NCBI GenBank assembly: GCA_963829705.1
Contig: CAWHJN010000002.1
Coordinates: 186,001-250,000, forward strand
From: CAWHJN01 sp963829705
GTDB lineage: Bacteria; Bacteroidota; Rhodothermia; Rhodothermales; BA12
Direction: 5' to 3'
DNA length: 64,000 nt
Part shown: piece after piece, positions 9,520 through 18,503 of the stretch
Position numbering within the stretch: position 1 is the first letter of the stretch
Layout of the letters: each line of letters starts with the position of its first letter
Program-made: the position numbers and the translations under genes
The notes under the pieces: generated by a model
What the model saw: only the letters and a program-made list of their open reading frames with translations
Databases searched by the model: none
What the model was told of the DNA's origin: nothing

Positions 9520-9942
9520 CTATTCCCCCACGAGCGTCAGCACCAGGGTGCGCGGTGTCCCGTGCGCGCGGTGTTCGCCGAGGTAGATGCCCTGCCACGT
9601 GCCCAGCAGCATCTTCCCCCGCCCGACGGGAATGGTGACGCTCGAGCCCATCGTGACGGCTTTGACGTGCGCGCTCATGTCGTCCGGGCCTTCGAGGGTG
9701 TGTTGGAAGTAGGACGCGGCGTCGGGGATCGTCTGGCGGAAGTGCGCTTCGAGGTCAGCGCGCACGTCGGGGTCAGCGTTTTCGTTGAGGCAGAGCGAGG
9801 CCGACGTGTGCTGGATGAAGACGTGCAGCACGCCTGCTTCCACCTGCGGCATCGCAGAGAGCGCCTCGGTCACCTCGCCGGTGATGAGGTGGAAGCCCCG
9901 CGAACGAGGGCACAGCGTGAGCGTTTTCTGGTGCGCAGGCAT
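9520..9942 (-). CDS. YjbQ/UPF0047 family protein
   Basis: 140-residue protein of the YjbQ family (secondary thiamine-phosphate synthase-type annotation; the physiological role is unsettled). The family core is visible: GFHLITGEVTEAL, the strictly conserved HTSASLCLNENADPDV with its histidine, and the C-terminal GTWQGIYLGEHR. Length is normal. It stands 57 bases upstream of the GWxTD gene on the same strand and may be its first cotranscribed neighbour. The opposite-strand cyclophilin starts about 120 bases away, so a divergent promoter region is likely between 9943 and 10063. Confidence 0.9.
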   Translation of the reverse strand: MPAHQKTLTLCPRSRGFHLITGEVTEALSAMPQVEAGVLHVFIQHTSASLCLNENADPDVRADLEAHFRQTIPDAASYFQHTLEGPDDMSAHVKAVTMGSSVTIPVGRGKMLLGTWQGIYLGEHRAHGTPRTLVLTLVGE

Positions 9943-10063
9943 AGGCGGAAGGTAGGGGTACGGGTCGGCCCGCAGGTAACCGAGGCGTTACGCCAGGGCG
10001 CATTTTACTCCCCTATACTGAACCTCATCTCTGTCCGCTTTCCACCTCTGTTCCCATACGATT

Positions 10064-10555
10064 ATGGCCACCATGCCCACCAAACACTATACCGCTGCGC
10101 CTCAGATGGCCATCGACCCGAGCCGCACTTACAAGGCGACCATCGAGACGGACAAGGGCGACATCGAACTCGAACTCTACGCGCAGCACGCGCCCACCAC
10201 CGTCAACAACTTCGTCACGCTCGCCAACGACGGCTTCTACGACGGCGTGACGTTCCACCGCGTCATCCCCAACTTCATGATCCAGGGCGGCGACCCCACG
10301 GGCACGGGGCGCGGCGGGCCGGGCTACCAGTTCAAGGACGAATTCCACCAGAACCCGCTGCGCCACGAGCGCGGCGTGATCTCGATGGCGAACGCGGGCC
10401 CCAACACGAACGGCAGCCAGTTTTTCATCACTCACGCCCCCCAGCCTCACCTCGACGGGCGCCACACGGTTTTCGGCAAAGTGACGAAGGGCATGGACGT
10501 GGTCGATAGCATCGAGCAAGGCGATCACATGACGACCGTCAAGATCGCCGACTGA
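10064..10555 (+). CDS. Peptidylprolyl isomerase, cyclophilin type
   Basis: Cytoplasmic cyclophilin of 163 residues that catalyses cis-trans isomerisation of proline peptide bonds. The core motifs are present: FHRVIPNFMIQGGDPTGTG (catalytic Arg in FHRVI), GVISMANAGPNTNGSQFFIT, and HLDGRHTVFGKV. There is no signal peptide; the N-terminal 20 residues before the fold are polar. ATG codons at 10064 and 10073 are both possible starts. The gene is monocistronic: it is followed by a strong hairpin terminator and a convergent gene. Confidence 0.95.
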   Translation: MATMPTKHYTAAPQMAIDPSRTYKATIETDKGDIELELYAQHAPTTVNNFVTLANDGFYDGVTFHRVIPNFMIQGGDPTGTGRGGPGYQFKDEFHQNPLRHERGVISMANAGPNTNGSQFFITHAPQPHLDGRHTVFGKVTKGMDVVDSIEQGDHMTTVKIAD

Positions 10556-10578
10556 CCCCCCGCGCTCCCCTCGGAGAG

Positions 10579-10620
10579 GAAGCCCTCTCGCCCTGTCCGG
10601 CGAGGGGGCTTCTGCGTTTT
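10579..10620 (+). terminator. Rho-independent terminator of the cyclophilin gene
   Basis: A 14-base-pair stem (GAAGCCCTCTCGCC paired with GGCGAGGGGGCTTC, one G-T pair) with a 6-base loop is followed by TGCGTTTT. It overlaps the stop codon of the convergent gene at 10619 by two bases. On the minus strand there is no T-run, so it acts mainly for the plus-strand gene. Confidence 0.85.
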
Positions 10621-11221
10621 ACCTATCTGGACGCCGTGACACGCGCATCGAGAATACGCGACCGTCCCGGATTTCGAAGGAAAGCGGCCACGGCGTGTAG
10701 CCCCATAAATGTCCTTCGATCCCTTCTCCTATCGGGTGCTCCATTCTCGGCCCACCCAATTGCGACACCACGCGCTCCTCAGGATCTCCCAGGCGAATGA
10801 GCGAAAGATGAAACTCGTCCGGCATGGATTCGCCCGTCAACTGCACGGCAACGACCGTATCGCGCTGCGTGGTGAGAACCAGATAAGGAGCGGTCTCCGA
10901 ATCGCTCTCGAACAGGTAGACCGTGCTGATGCTACCGTCGCTGTTCGGGATGACCTTGTATGCCTCAGTGAGCCAATCTTGATAGGCAGCTGCCCGCGAT
11001 CCTACTTGGAGCGGCCCGATGTGCAGACACGACACGTAGGCTACAGACGGATCGTGGGGATCGTCCTCAACAGGCCAGTCGCTTGGGGTGACGCATCCAA
11101 GACCCCCTCCTGCGCCCACAAAAACGTGATCCTGGATTCTCGGATCGATTTGCTCTGCTTGCGCCACAGCGAACCGCGTGCCGACCAGCAAACCACACAG
11201 CAGAAGCGCACTTCGCCTCAT
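10619..11221 (-). CDS. Hypothetical secreted protein in the parAB transcript
   Basis: Not recognised. 200 residues beginning with a signal peptide (MRRSALLLCGLLVGTRFAVA, cleavage near AQA), so the mature part is exported. It has two cysteines that could pair (in GGLGCVTPSDWP and AYVSCLHIGP) and is acidic in the first half. Its start overlaps the parB stop by 4 bases (ATGA), implying translational coupling. Its GC content is visibly lower than that of parA and parB (more AT-rich third positions), so it may be a later acquisition appended to the partition operon. No function is proposed. Confidence 0.7.
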   Translation of the reverse strand: MRRSALLLCGLLVGTRFAVAQAEQIDPRIQDHVFVGAGGGLGCVTPSDWPVEDDPHDPSVAYVSCLHIGPLQVGSRAAAYQDWLTEAYKVIPNSDGSISTVYLFESDSETAPYLVLTTQRDTVVAVQLTGESMPDEFHLSLIRLGDPEERVVSQLGGPRMEHPIGEGIEGHLWGYTPWPLSFEIRDGRVFSMRVSRRPDR

Positions 11222-12174
11222 GCACCGAGTGCGTCGAGGATGCGCTCGAGGTCGTCGTCGGAGTAGTAGGCGATCTCGATTTTGCCGCCGTGGTCGCCTT
11301 TGTGCTTGATGGCAACCTGCGTGCTCAACCGCGAGCGGAGGCGGTCGGCGAAGCGGCGGAGTTCGAGGTCGTCGCGCGTGGGCGGGGCGGAAGTGGCGGG
11401 TTCGGGCGTAGTCGCGCGGGCTGCAGGCTGCTCTTTCGCCTCGCGCACGGCATCCTCCACGTCACGGACGGTCATGCCCTCGTCCTGGATGCGTTTGAGC
11501 ATCTCGTACTGCGTGGCCTCGTCGTCGAGTCCCAGCAGCGCGCGGGCGTGGCCGACGCTCAGCGAGTTGTCACGCAAACTCGCCTGCACTTTGGGCGGCA
11601 GCCGGAGCAGGCGGATGAAGTTGGTGACCGTCGCCCGGTTTTTGCCCACCTTCTGCGCCACGTCCTCCTGCTTCAGCCCACACTCCTCGATGAGTCGGTG
11701 GTAGCCGAGGGCAATCTCGATGGGGTTGAGCGCCTCGCGCTGCACGTTCTCGACAATCGCCATCTCCAGCATCGCTTCCGTGTCAGCGTCGCGGACGTAG
11801 GCGGGAATGCGGCGCACGCCCGCCCGCCGCGAGGCGCGCAGACGCCGCTCGCCCGAGATGATCTCGAACTGCCCGCCGCCCATCGCGCGGACGGTGATGG
11901 GCTGGATGATGCCGAGTTGCACGATGGACGCGGCGAGTTCATCCAGCGCGTGCTCGTCGAAGTCGCGGCGCGGCTGGTACGGGTTGGGGCGGATGTTCTC
12001 GACATCGATCTCGGCGACGCGCCCGAGAAAACGCACGCGCTCCTCGAAGTTGTACAACTTGCTCGGCGGCGTTTCGCCTTCGCCGTGCATCTCGGGCGAG
12101 ACGTCGGGCGGGGTGGACAAGAGCGCATTGAGGCCGCGACCGAGGGCTGCTCCTTTTTTCGACATGGTGGACAT
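11218..12174 (-). CDS. parB: Chromosome partitioning protein ParB
   Basis: ParB/Spo0J CTPase that loads at parS sites and organises the origin region. In 318 residues the order is: GRGLNALL near the N-terminus (ParA-stimulating segment), the ParB/Srx CTP-binding domain with NPYQPRRDFD, SIVQLGIIQPITVR and the phosphate-binding ISGERRLRAS, then the helix-turn-helix LKQEDVAQKVGKNRATVTN, an Ala/Pro linker and a C-terminal dimerisation segment. It lies 20 bases downstream of parA. Two ATG codons (12174, 12165) are possible. No parS-like palindrome was found in the window. Confidence 0.96.
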   Translation of the reverse strand: MSTMSKKGAALGRGLNALLSTPPDVSPEMHGEGETPPSKLYNFEERVRFLGRVAEIDVENIRPNPYQPRRDFDEHALDELAASIVQLGIIQPITVRAMGGGQFEIISGERRLRASRRAGVRRIPAYVRDADTEAMLEMAIVENVQREALNPIEIALGYHRLIEECGLKQEDVAQKVGKNRATVTNFIRLLRLPPKVQASLRDNSLSVGHARALLGLDDEATQYEMLKRIQDEGMTVRDVEDAVREAKEQPAARATTPEPATSAPPTRDDLELRRFADRLRSRLSTQVAIKHKGDHGGKIEIAYYSDDDLERILDALGA

Positions 12175-12194
12175 CAGGGATCGGGGAAAAGAGG

Positions 12195-13079
12195 TCAGCC
12201 GGCGTAGCCCGTCCGGCGGGCAGACGGATCGACGGATGGGCTGCCGCCGTCGCCGTAGCCGTTGATGCGCGAGGCGCGGATGCCGTCTTCCTGCGTCGGC
12301 GGCGGCGCGAGGTAGCGCTGGTTGTTGCGGATCACCTCGCGGGCGAGCCCCATGTAGTTGCGCGTGCCGATAGATGTGGCGTCGTAGAGGAGCACGGGCT
12401 TGCCGAAACTCGGCGCTTCCGACAGGCGCACGTTGCGCTGCACGATGGTCTTGAACACCTTGTCGCCGAAGTAGCGGCGGACTTCGTCGGCCACCTGGTT
12501 CGACAGCCGCAGGCGCGAGTCGAACATCGTCAGCAAAACCCCTTCGATTTCGAGGTCGGGGTTGAGGTGCTGCCGCACCATCTTGATGGTGTTGAGCAGC
12601 TGCCCCAGCCCTTCGAGCGCGAAATACTCGGCCTGCACGGGCACGAGCACGGAATCCGACGCCGTCAGCGCGTTGAGCGTCAAAAGCCCCAGGCTCGGCG
12701 GGCAGTCGATGACGATGAAGTCGTACTTGCGGCGCGCCTGGGCGAGCGCGTTTTTGAGGATCCGCTCGCGCTCGACCACGTCGATCATCTCGATCTCCGC
12801 GCCGACGAGGTCGATGCGCGACGGGATGAGGTCGAGAAACGGCATCTCCGTGTGGAGGATGGCCTCCTCCGCCGACGTGTGGCCGATGAGCAGTTCGTAC
12901 GCCGACGCCGGCACCGTCCGCGGGTCGATGCCGATGCCCGACGACGCGTTGGCCTGCGGGTCGAAATCGAGCAGCAGCGTCGGGTGCTCCGCCGCCGCGA
13001 GCGACGACGCGAGGTTGACAGAAGTGGTTGTTTTGCCGACGCCTCCTTTCTGGTTGGCGACTGCAATGACTTTACCCAT
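12195..13079 (-). CDS. parA: Chromosome partitioning ATPase ParA/Soj
   Basis: Walker-type ATPase of 294 residues that works with ParB in origin segregation. The deviant Walker A KGGVGKTTTSVNLA starts at about residue 11, Walker A' is LLDFDPQANASSGIGID, and Walker B is DFIVIDCPPSLGLLT. The C-terminal 35 residues after the ATPase fold are variable and rich in Gly/Ser/Pro. It is first in the parA-parB-secreted protein operon. The promoter should lie in the 208-base gap to the divergent helicase gene, which holds no other recognisable feature. Confidence 0.97.
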   Translation of the reverse strand: MGKVIAVANQKGGVGKTTTSVNLASSLAAAEHPTLLLDFDPQANASSGIGIDPRTVPASAYELLIGHTSAEEAILHTEMPFLDLIPSRIDLVGAEIEMIDVVERERILKNALAQARRKYDFIVIDCPPSLGLLTLNALTASDSVLVPVQAEYFALEGLGQLLNTIKMVRQHLNPDLEIEGVLLTMFDSRLRLSNQVADEVRRYFGDKVFKTIVQRNVRLSEAPSFGKPVLLYDATSIGTRNYMGLAREVIRNNQRYLAPPPTQEDGIRASRINGYGDGGSPSVDPSARRTGYAG

Positions 13080-13287
13080 GCGAGCGGAGGGCTACGGCGA
13101 CCGAGACGTTGCGAGGTGCCCGGCAATGTAGGCATTGCCCACGCAGGGAAAAAGGCGAACCGCGCATCTTCACCAGAGCCGGACGCCCGGCAGGCCGCCG
13201 CGTACGTCGCGGCGTTTCAACGACTTGCGCGCGCGGAGCGCCGCCCGGAGCAGGGCGTTAACTTGGCCGCTCCACCGCCCTTTTTGC

Positions 13288-15384
13288 ATGGCCCGCTCTT
13301 TCGTTCTCAAACGCGACGACGCCCGCGCGCTCCCGCAGCTTTCCATCGACTACGCGGGCAGCCTCAACGCGCAGCAGTACGCGGCGGCGACCGTCGGCGG
13401 CGGGCCGGTGCTCGTGGTGGCGGGCGCGGGCACGGGCAAGACGCGCACGCTCGTCTACCGCGTCGCCTACCTCGTCGAGACGGGCACGATGCCGGAGCGC
13501 ATCACGCTGTTGACGTTCACGCGCCGGGCCGCCCGCGAGATGCTCGGACGCGCCGCGACGCTGCTCGACGGGCGCTGCGAGCGCGTGCAGGGCGGCACCT
13601 TCCACGCCTTCTGCGCCCAGGTCCTGCGCCGCCACGCGCCGCGCATCGGCTACCCGGAAAACTTCACCATCCTCGACTCGTCCGACAGCGCCGACGTGAT
13701 CGATGTGCTCCGCACCCAGCACGGACTCCACCAGTCGAGCCGCCGCTTTCCGCGCAAGAAAGCCCTCCAGTCGCTCTTTTCCGCCGTCCGGAATTCGGGT
13801 GGGGATCTGGAATCGGTCGTGATGGAACGCGCTCCTCAGTTTGCGCCGCACCTGGACGCGCTCGTCGAACTCTTCGGCGATTACGCCCGCTACAAAAAAG
13901 CGCGCGGGCTGATGGATTACGACGATCTCCTCCTGCTTACCATCGTGCTCTTCCACGCGCACCCGGACGTCGAGAAGGCCGTCGCGGCGATGGCGCAGCA
14001 CGTGCTCGTGGACGAATACCAGGACACCAACGCCGCGCAGGCGTTGCTCGTCGAGCGGTTCGCGTCGGTGCATGGCAACGTGATGGCCGTCGGCGACGAC
14101 GCGCAGAGCATCTACCGCTTCCGCGGGGCCGACGTGGGCAATATCCTGCATTTCCCCGACCGCTTTCCCGGTGCGCAGGTGCTGAAGCTCGAAGAGAACT
14201 ACCGCTCGACGCAGCCCGTGCTGGACCTCGCCAACCATATCCTCGAACGGGCCGCGCACAAGTACGACAAGCACCTGTTCACCACGCGCAGCGGCGGCGA
14301 AAAACCGGCTGTCGTGGCCGCACAGGACGACCGGACAGAGGCGCGGTTCGTGGCACAGGCGATCCTGCAATTCCGGGAGGAGAACACGCCGCTCAACCGC
14401 ATGGCGGTGCTGTTCAGGAGCGCGTTCAACTCGTACGAGTTGGAGGTCGAACTGAGCAGGCGCGGCATTCCGTTCGTCAAGTTCGGCGGGATGAAGCTGG
14501 CCGAGGCGGCGCACATCAAAGACGTGCTGGCGCACCTCAAAGTGGCCGAGAATCCGCGCGACGCCCCCGCGTGGAACCGCATCCTGCAACTGCTGCCGGG
14601 CGTCGGGCCAAAGACGGCGCAGAGCCTCATCGAGTGGATCACGACGGGTGAGGGCGAGCCGTTCGTCGTCGCCGAAGGGTCGCGGTTGAGCCGCTATGCC
14701 GACAGGCTGCGCGGGCTGTTCGAGCTCCTGCGCGCCATCGCGCCCGCCCAGACTGCGCTCCCGGCGCAGGTTGAGGCGGTGCTGGCGTATTTCGAGCCCA
14801 TCTGCAAGGAGAAGTACTTCGAGGATTTTCCAAAGCGCTTGCAGGATCTGGAGCATTTCGCGGGCATCGCCGAGGGGTACCCGTCGCGCGCCGCGTTCCT
14901 CGAATCGCTTGCCCTCGACCCCATCGAACTGACGGCGCTGGGATCGGAGGCGCTCGACGAGGACGAGCCGCCGCTGATCCTCTCGACGATCCACTCGGCC
15001 AAAGGGCTGGAGTTCGACACCGTGTTCGTCATCCAGGCGCTCGACGGCGTGCTGCCGTCGGGGTATTCGCTCAACGACCCGGACGACATCGAGGAAGAGT
15101 TGCGGCTGTTGTACGTGGCCGTCACGCGGGCGGAGACCAATCTGTTCATCTCCTACCCCATCCTGCGCTACCGGCGCTACCAGGGCGAGGCGTTCACGCG
15201 CGTCAGCCGCTTTCTCGACGGCATCCCCGACGCCGTGCTAGAACCGATGCAACTCGTCGAAGAACCTACCGCGCCGCCGACGGCCGTGCTGCCCGCGCCG
15301 AAGAAAGCGCTGTCCGCGCCGCCCTCTCCTGCCCTCGACGACGACCTCCGTGACCGCGACGCGAAGGCGAACCTGCCGTTCTGA
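13288..15384 (+). CDS. UvrD/Rep-family ATP-dependent DNA helicase
   Basis: Superfamily 1A 3'-5' helicase of 698 residues. Motifs in order: Q-motif LNAQQYAAAT, Walker A VVAGAGTGKTRTLV (about residue 48), FTRRAAREM, motif II VDEYQDTNAAQ, motif III GDDAQSIYRFRGAD, motif IV EENYRSTQPV, motif V STIHSAKGLEFDTVFV, and motif VI EEELRLLYVAVTRA. The protein is close in size to PcrA/UvrD but the C-terminus is short and lacks an obvious Tudor-like domain. The ATG at 13288 was chosen because upstream residues do not match the family. PAP2 follows after 2 bases, so they are cotranscribed. Whether it is UvrD, Rep or PcrA cannot be decided. Confidence 0.95.
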   Translation: MARSFVLKRDDARALPQLSIDYAGSLNAQQYAAATVGGGPVLVVAGAGTGKTRTLVYRVAYLVETGTMPERITLLTFTRRAAREMLGRAATLLDGRCERVQGGTFHAFCAQVLRRHAPRIGYPENFTILDSSDSADVIDVLRTQHGLHQSSRRFPRKKALQSLFSAVRNSGGDLESVVMERAPQFAPHLDALVELFGDYARYKKARGLMDYDDLLLLTIVLFHAHPDVEKAVAAMAQHVLVDEYQDTNAAQALLVERFASVHGNVMAVGDDAQSIYRFRGADVGNILHFPDRFPGAQVLKLEENYRSTQPVLDLANHILERAAHKYDKHLFTTRSGGEKPAVVAAQDDRTEARFVAQAILQFREENTPLNRMAVLFRSAFNSYELEVELSRRGIPFVKFGGMKLAEAAHIKDVLAHLKVAENPRDAPAWNRILQLLPGVGPKTAQSLIEWITTGEGEPFVVAEGSRLSRYADRLRGLFELLRAIAPAQTALPAQVEAVLAYFEPICKEKYFEDFPKRLQDLEHFAGIAEGYPSRAAFLESLALDPIELTALGSEALDEDEPPLILSTIHSAKGLEFDTVFVIQALDGVLPSGYSLNDPDDIEEELRLLYVAVTRAETNLFISYPILRYRRYQGEAFTRVSRFLDGIPDAVLEPMQLVEEPTAPPTAVLPAPKKALSAPPSPALDDDLRDRDAKANLPF

Positions 15385-15386
15385 CC

Positions 15387-16094
15387 ATGGACGAGTTCAT
15401 CCGACGCCTCTTCCACTTCGCCCGGCAGCGCCTGTCGCCGGGTCAGCGCTACGGGCTCGGCTTTACCGCCGCGCTCGTGCTGGTCGCGCTGACCTTCTGG
15501 GGCTTTCTCGAAACCGTGGAATCATGGACGGAGGCGGAGGACTTCTACCGGATCGACGGTCTCGCGGCATCGCTCGCGGACACCATCGCCTCACCCGGCC
15601 TGACGACGTTCTTCCGCGTCGCCACGTTTGCCGGAAGCGCGTGGGTGGCGGTGCCGCTCGTGCTCGTGGCGGCGTGGGTGGTGTGGCGATGGAGCGGCCC
15701 GCCCCCCGCCCTGTTCACGCTGACGACGTTCGGGCTGGGGCAGGCGCTGCTGTACGTGCTAAAGCTGTTTTTCCAACGCGCCCGGCCCGAGTTGCAACTC
15801 GTCGCCGCGCACGGCTACAGCTTTCCCAGCGGCCACTCGTTCACGTCGGCGCTGCTCTACGGGGTGTTCATGGTGCTGTTGTGGCACGCCCGCGTCCGCA
15901 CCCGGACGCGGGTAGCCGGCACGTGCGCGCTCGCGCTGCTCATCCTGCTGACGGGCACGAGCCGCGTGTACCTCGGCGTGCATTACGCCACCGACGTGGT
16001 AGGTGGTTTTCTGCTGGCACTCGGATGGGTGGCGGCGAGCGCCGTGCTCGCCCGCTTCCTGCTTCCGCCCACTCCGCCGAAGGAAGCCGTGTGA
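15387..16094 (+). CDS. PAP2-family membrane phosphatase
   Basis: Integral membrane phosphatase of 235 residues with about five or six hydrophobic segments. The three-part PAP2 active site is complete: KLFFQRARP (K-x6-RP), PSGHS, and SRVYLGVHYATD (SR-x5-H-x3-D). Family members dephosphorylate lipid phosphates such as undecaprenyl pyrophosphate or phosphatidic acid at the outer face of the inner membrane; the exact substrate is not evident. It begins 2 bases after the helicase stop and is likely translated from the same mRNA. Confidence 0.93.
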   Translation: MDEFIRRLFHFARQRLSPGQRYGLGFTAALVLVALTFWGFLETVESWTEAEDFYRIDGLAASLADTIASPGLTTFFRVATFAGSAWVAVPLVLVAAWVVWRWSGPPPALFTLTTFGLGQALLYVLKLFFQRARPELQLVAAHGYSFPSGHSFTSALLYGVFMVLLWHARVRTRTRVAGTCALALLILLTGTSRVYLGVHYATDVVGGFLLALGWVAASAVLARFLLPPTPPKEAV

Positions 16095-16161
16095 CGGCAA
16101 CCTGCTTCGTACTTTTGCCTGACGGCTGACGTTCTTCCTTTCCACCCTCCTTCTTCCTGCC

Positions 16162-16854
16162 ATGACGCGCAACGACTGGATCGGCATTGGCGTGAGCGTG
16201 GCGCTGCATGCGCTTTTGTTTCTCATCGTCGCCGCGGCGACCCCTCCCATCGAGCCACCCGACGAAACCATCGGCATGATCGCTGTCGAGTTCGGGCCGG
16301 TGGAGATGGGCCGGAAAGCGCCGCCGCAGCCCAAGCCCGTCGTGCAGCCGCGCGAGGAGCAGAAGCCCTCGCCGCGCCCGCAGCCCGAGAAGCCGCGCCA
16401 GCCGCGCAAGCAGCCCGCCACCAACCCGGTGAAGGCGCCCGAGGCCGTCACGAACAGCCAGGAAACCATCCCCACCGCACAGCAGCAGGACGGCCCGCCC
16501 GACAATGCCGCCGAGCGCTCCAACCAGCAGACGGCGTCTTCGCCGCCTGCCGCTCCCACGGGCAGCGGCACCGAGGCCACGAGCCGGTCGCCGTTCAGCA
16601 TCGAAGGCCTCAACCGGCAATCCTTGCGTACGCCTCTACCCCGTAACACCGCCAACACCGTCGCCACACTGCGCGTCGAGATCGTCGTCGCGCCCGACGG
16701 TAGCGTGACGTTCGGAAGGTGGATTCAGAAGGGCAACGCCACGCTGGAGCGCGAGGTGCTGGAGGCCGTGCGCCGGTGGCGCTTCAACGCCTTGCCGGGC
16801 CGGGCACCGCAGGTGGACCAGCGCGGCACCGTCACCTTCCGCTTCACGGTGTAG
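16162..16854 (+). CDS. TonB-family energy transducer
   Basis: 230 residues: a single N-terminal membrane anchor (IGIGVSVALHALLFLIVAAA), a periplasmic Pro/Glu/Lys/Arg-rich linker at about 50-140, and a C-terminal TonB fold (TLRVEIVVAPDGSVTFGRWI, LEREVLEAVRRWRFNALPG). The histidine in the anchor (VALHAL) matches the conserved TonB position involved in ExbB/ExbD coupling. It would deliver proton-motive energy to outer-membrane transporters. No exbB or exbD is adjacent. It is followed by a bidirectional hairpin. Confidence 0.9.
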   Translation: MTRNDWIGIGVSVALHALLFLIVAAATPPIEPPDETIGMIAVEFGPVEMGRKAPPQPKPVVQPREEQKPSPRPQPEKPRQPRKQPATNPVKAPEAVTNSQETIPTAQQQDGPPDNAAERSNQQTASSPPAAPTGSGTEATSRSPFSIEGLNRQSLRTPLPRNTANTVATLRVEIVVAPDGSVTFGRWIQKGNATLEREVLEAVRRWRFNALPGRAPQVDQRGTVTFRFTV

Positions 16855-16901
16855 GAGAGATGCGCGGTGCGAACATCCAGCATCCGTCCTGCCCTTATCA
16901 G

Positions 16902-16951
16902 AACCAACAGCGCCCGCCTCTCGGGATGAGAAGCGGGCGCTGATTTGGTTT
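16902..16951. terminator. Bidirectional hairpin between tonB and the PRC-barrel gene
   Basis: A perfect 10-base-pair stem CAGCGCCCGC / GCGGGCGCTG encloses a 15-base loop. After a two-base bulge it extends outward with AACCAA / TTGGTT. It lies 48 bases past the tonB-like stop and 13 bases from the convergent PRC-barrel stop, so it can serve both transcripts. Confidence 0.75.
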
Positions 16952-16963
16952 GAGCCGTGTGGC

Positions 16964-17677
16964 TTATCCGCGGCGGCGTTCGAAGCCGAAGCGGATGGCG
17001 TCGGCGAGCGTGTCGTAGCGCAGGCCGGGGAACGACGAGGCGAACCGGCTCTGCACGTCGGGCTCGGCCTCGCTGAAGCCGACGCCGAGAAACGACTGGC
17101 TGTCGGGCAGGTCGTGGCCGAAGCGGTACGCCGGACGGTAGAAATCGAAGTCCTTGCCGGAAGCCTGGTAGGTCTGCCGGTAGTGATTCTCGAAGTCCGT
17201 GTCGTGCTCGTCGCGGGGCAGCGTAGCGCAGTGCGCCACGTAATCGCGGCTGCTGGCCCCGCTGATGGTGCCGCCCACCGCGCCGAGCGCGCCCGCGTCG
17301 GTGCCGCTGATGGTGCTTCCAGACGAATAGACGCTTTCATCGACCGAGTCCACGATGGGCGTCGGGATGTCGTCCACGTCGTCGTCAAACGTCTCCACGC
17401 GCGTCACCCCCTCCGCCGCATACGGCGTCCGGGTGGCCGCCGTGCTCGCACCGCGCAGATACACGGCCTGGTCCTCGATGTCGAGGTCGGCGGCGGGGTA
17501 GCGCGTGCCATCGGTCAGGATGACCTCGTCCACGCGCGAGTCGTGCGTGTTGATGACCATGTCGGCGACCTCGCCGAGGCGGAGACCGTTGGGATCGAGC
17601 AGGTCACGCCCGCGCAGGTCTTGCTCGTCGTGGACGAGTTGCCACTCGTCGGTTTCGGACAGAAGGATGTGTGCCAT
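16964..17677 (-). CDS. PRC-barrel domain protein
   Basis: 237 residues, cytoplasmic by lack of a signal peptide. Residues 15-75 form a PRC-barrel (DLRGRDLLDPNGLRLGEVADMVINTH, then VDEVILTDGTRYPAADLDI). The rest is acidic and Ser/Gly-rich with a second half containing DYVAHCATLPRDEHDTDF and a tyrosine-rich segment that resembles the tail found in stress-associated PRC proteins such as those with DUF2171-like partners. PRC barrels mediate protein or RNA contacts; no enzymatic residues are apparent. It sits 17 bases downstream of a small membrane-anchored protein and the two probably form an operon. Confidence 0.72.
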   Translation of the reverse strand: MAHILLSETDEWQLVHDEQDLRGRDLLDPNGLRLGEVADMVINTHDSRVDEVILTDGTRYPAADLDIEDQAVYLRGASTAATRTPYAAEGVTRVETFDDDVDDIPTPIVDSVDESVYSSGSTISGTDAGALGAVGGTISGASSRDYVAHCATLPRDEHDTDFENHYRQTYQASGKDFDFYRPAYRFGHDLPDSQSFLGVGFSEAEPDVQSRFASSFPGLRYDTLADAIRFGFERRRG

Positions 17678-17694
17678 GTCGGATCAGAGGTTTA

Positions 17695-18276
17695 TCAGCG
17701 CTGGGAAGGAGGACCGCCCTGCGTCACGTCCACGCGGCGCGCCCGGAGGTAGTACTCCGACGAGGCGCCGGCCTTCATCGTGAACCGCTCGCGCAGGTTG
17801 GCAGGCAGCGTCGTGATGCGGCCCAGCACGTCGAGTTCTTCGCCGTCCTGAATCGAATAGCGCCCGTCTGCCGAGCCCATGTTGGACTGCGATTCGCCGA
17901 GGTCTTCGAGCACGACGAGCAGGTTTTGCGAGGCGTCAGAGCTGCTGATGTAGAACGTCGAGTCGCCGGTGACATCGGAGGCCACCACGTCATCGAGACG
18001 CACGAGCGCGCCGAGGATGGTGCCCGACTGCAAGCGCTCGAACAACGCGTCGAGGTTGTCGATGTCCACGGGGCCGTCGAGCATGAGTTCACCCGTGGGC
18101 TCGACAGGGTTCACGTCTACCACGCCAACGGTATCAGCCGGGGCTACGACATCGACCTCGTCATCGCCGCAGCCAGGGCCGAAGAGGGCGAAAAGGATCA
18201 CGAGAAGGAGCAGAATCAGGAGGGGCCAGAGCCACGCGGGAGCGCCGCCTTTGCGTTCGACAGGAATGTTGGCCAT
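17695..18276 (-). CDS. Hypothetical membrane-anchored protein
   Basis: Not recognised. 193 residues with one transmembrane helix near the N-terminus (AWLWPLLILLLLVILFALFG) preceded by a short basic cytoplasmic part, then GPGCGDDEVDVV and an acidic exported domain. The exported domain is predicted beta-rich, with segments such as GALVRLDDVVASDV and DSTFYISSSD that recall an OB-like or NTF-like small fold, but no family can be named. It is upstream of, and close to, the PRC-barrel gene, so a shared envelope-stress role is possible, though this is inference. Confidence 0.65.
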   Translation of the reverse strand: MANIPVERKGGAPAWLWPLLILLLLVILFALFGPGCGDDEVDVVAPADTVGVVDVNPVEPTGELMLDGPVDIDNLDALFERLQSGTILGALVRLDDVVASDVTGDSTFYISSSDASQNLLVVLEDLGESQSNMGSADGRYSIQDGEELDVLGRITTLPANLRERFTMKAGASSEYYLRARRVDVTQGGPPSQR

Positions 18277-18503
18277 GAGTAGAGGGGATGGATGGGGTGA
18301 GATTTCAGCGTCGTCTGTTGTTAGATGGATGCCTGCCTCGAAGGTGCCGGGCCTGATGGAACGTTTGTGTTGGGAGAATTGGAAGTTCTTGTTTCACCGC
18401 GTTTGATTCCTGCGCAGGCGCAGGTTGTGCTAATTCAGGCTCCAGCAGGCCGCGCGGCGTGGCCCCGGCGCGTAGTTTCCGTGCCCACCTCTATCCTCCG
18501 CCG

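Noticed and set aside
12567..14651. 694-codon plus-strand frame crossing parA and the helicase
   Set aside because: It ignores the gene boundaries and overlaps two well-identified genes in the wrong frame.
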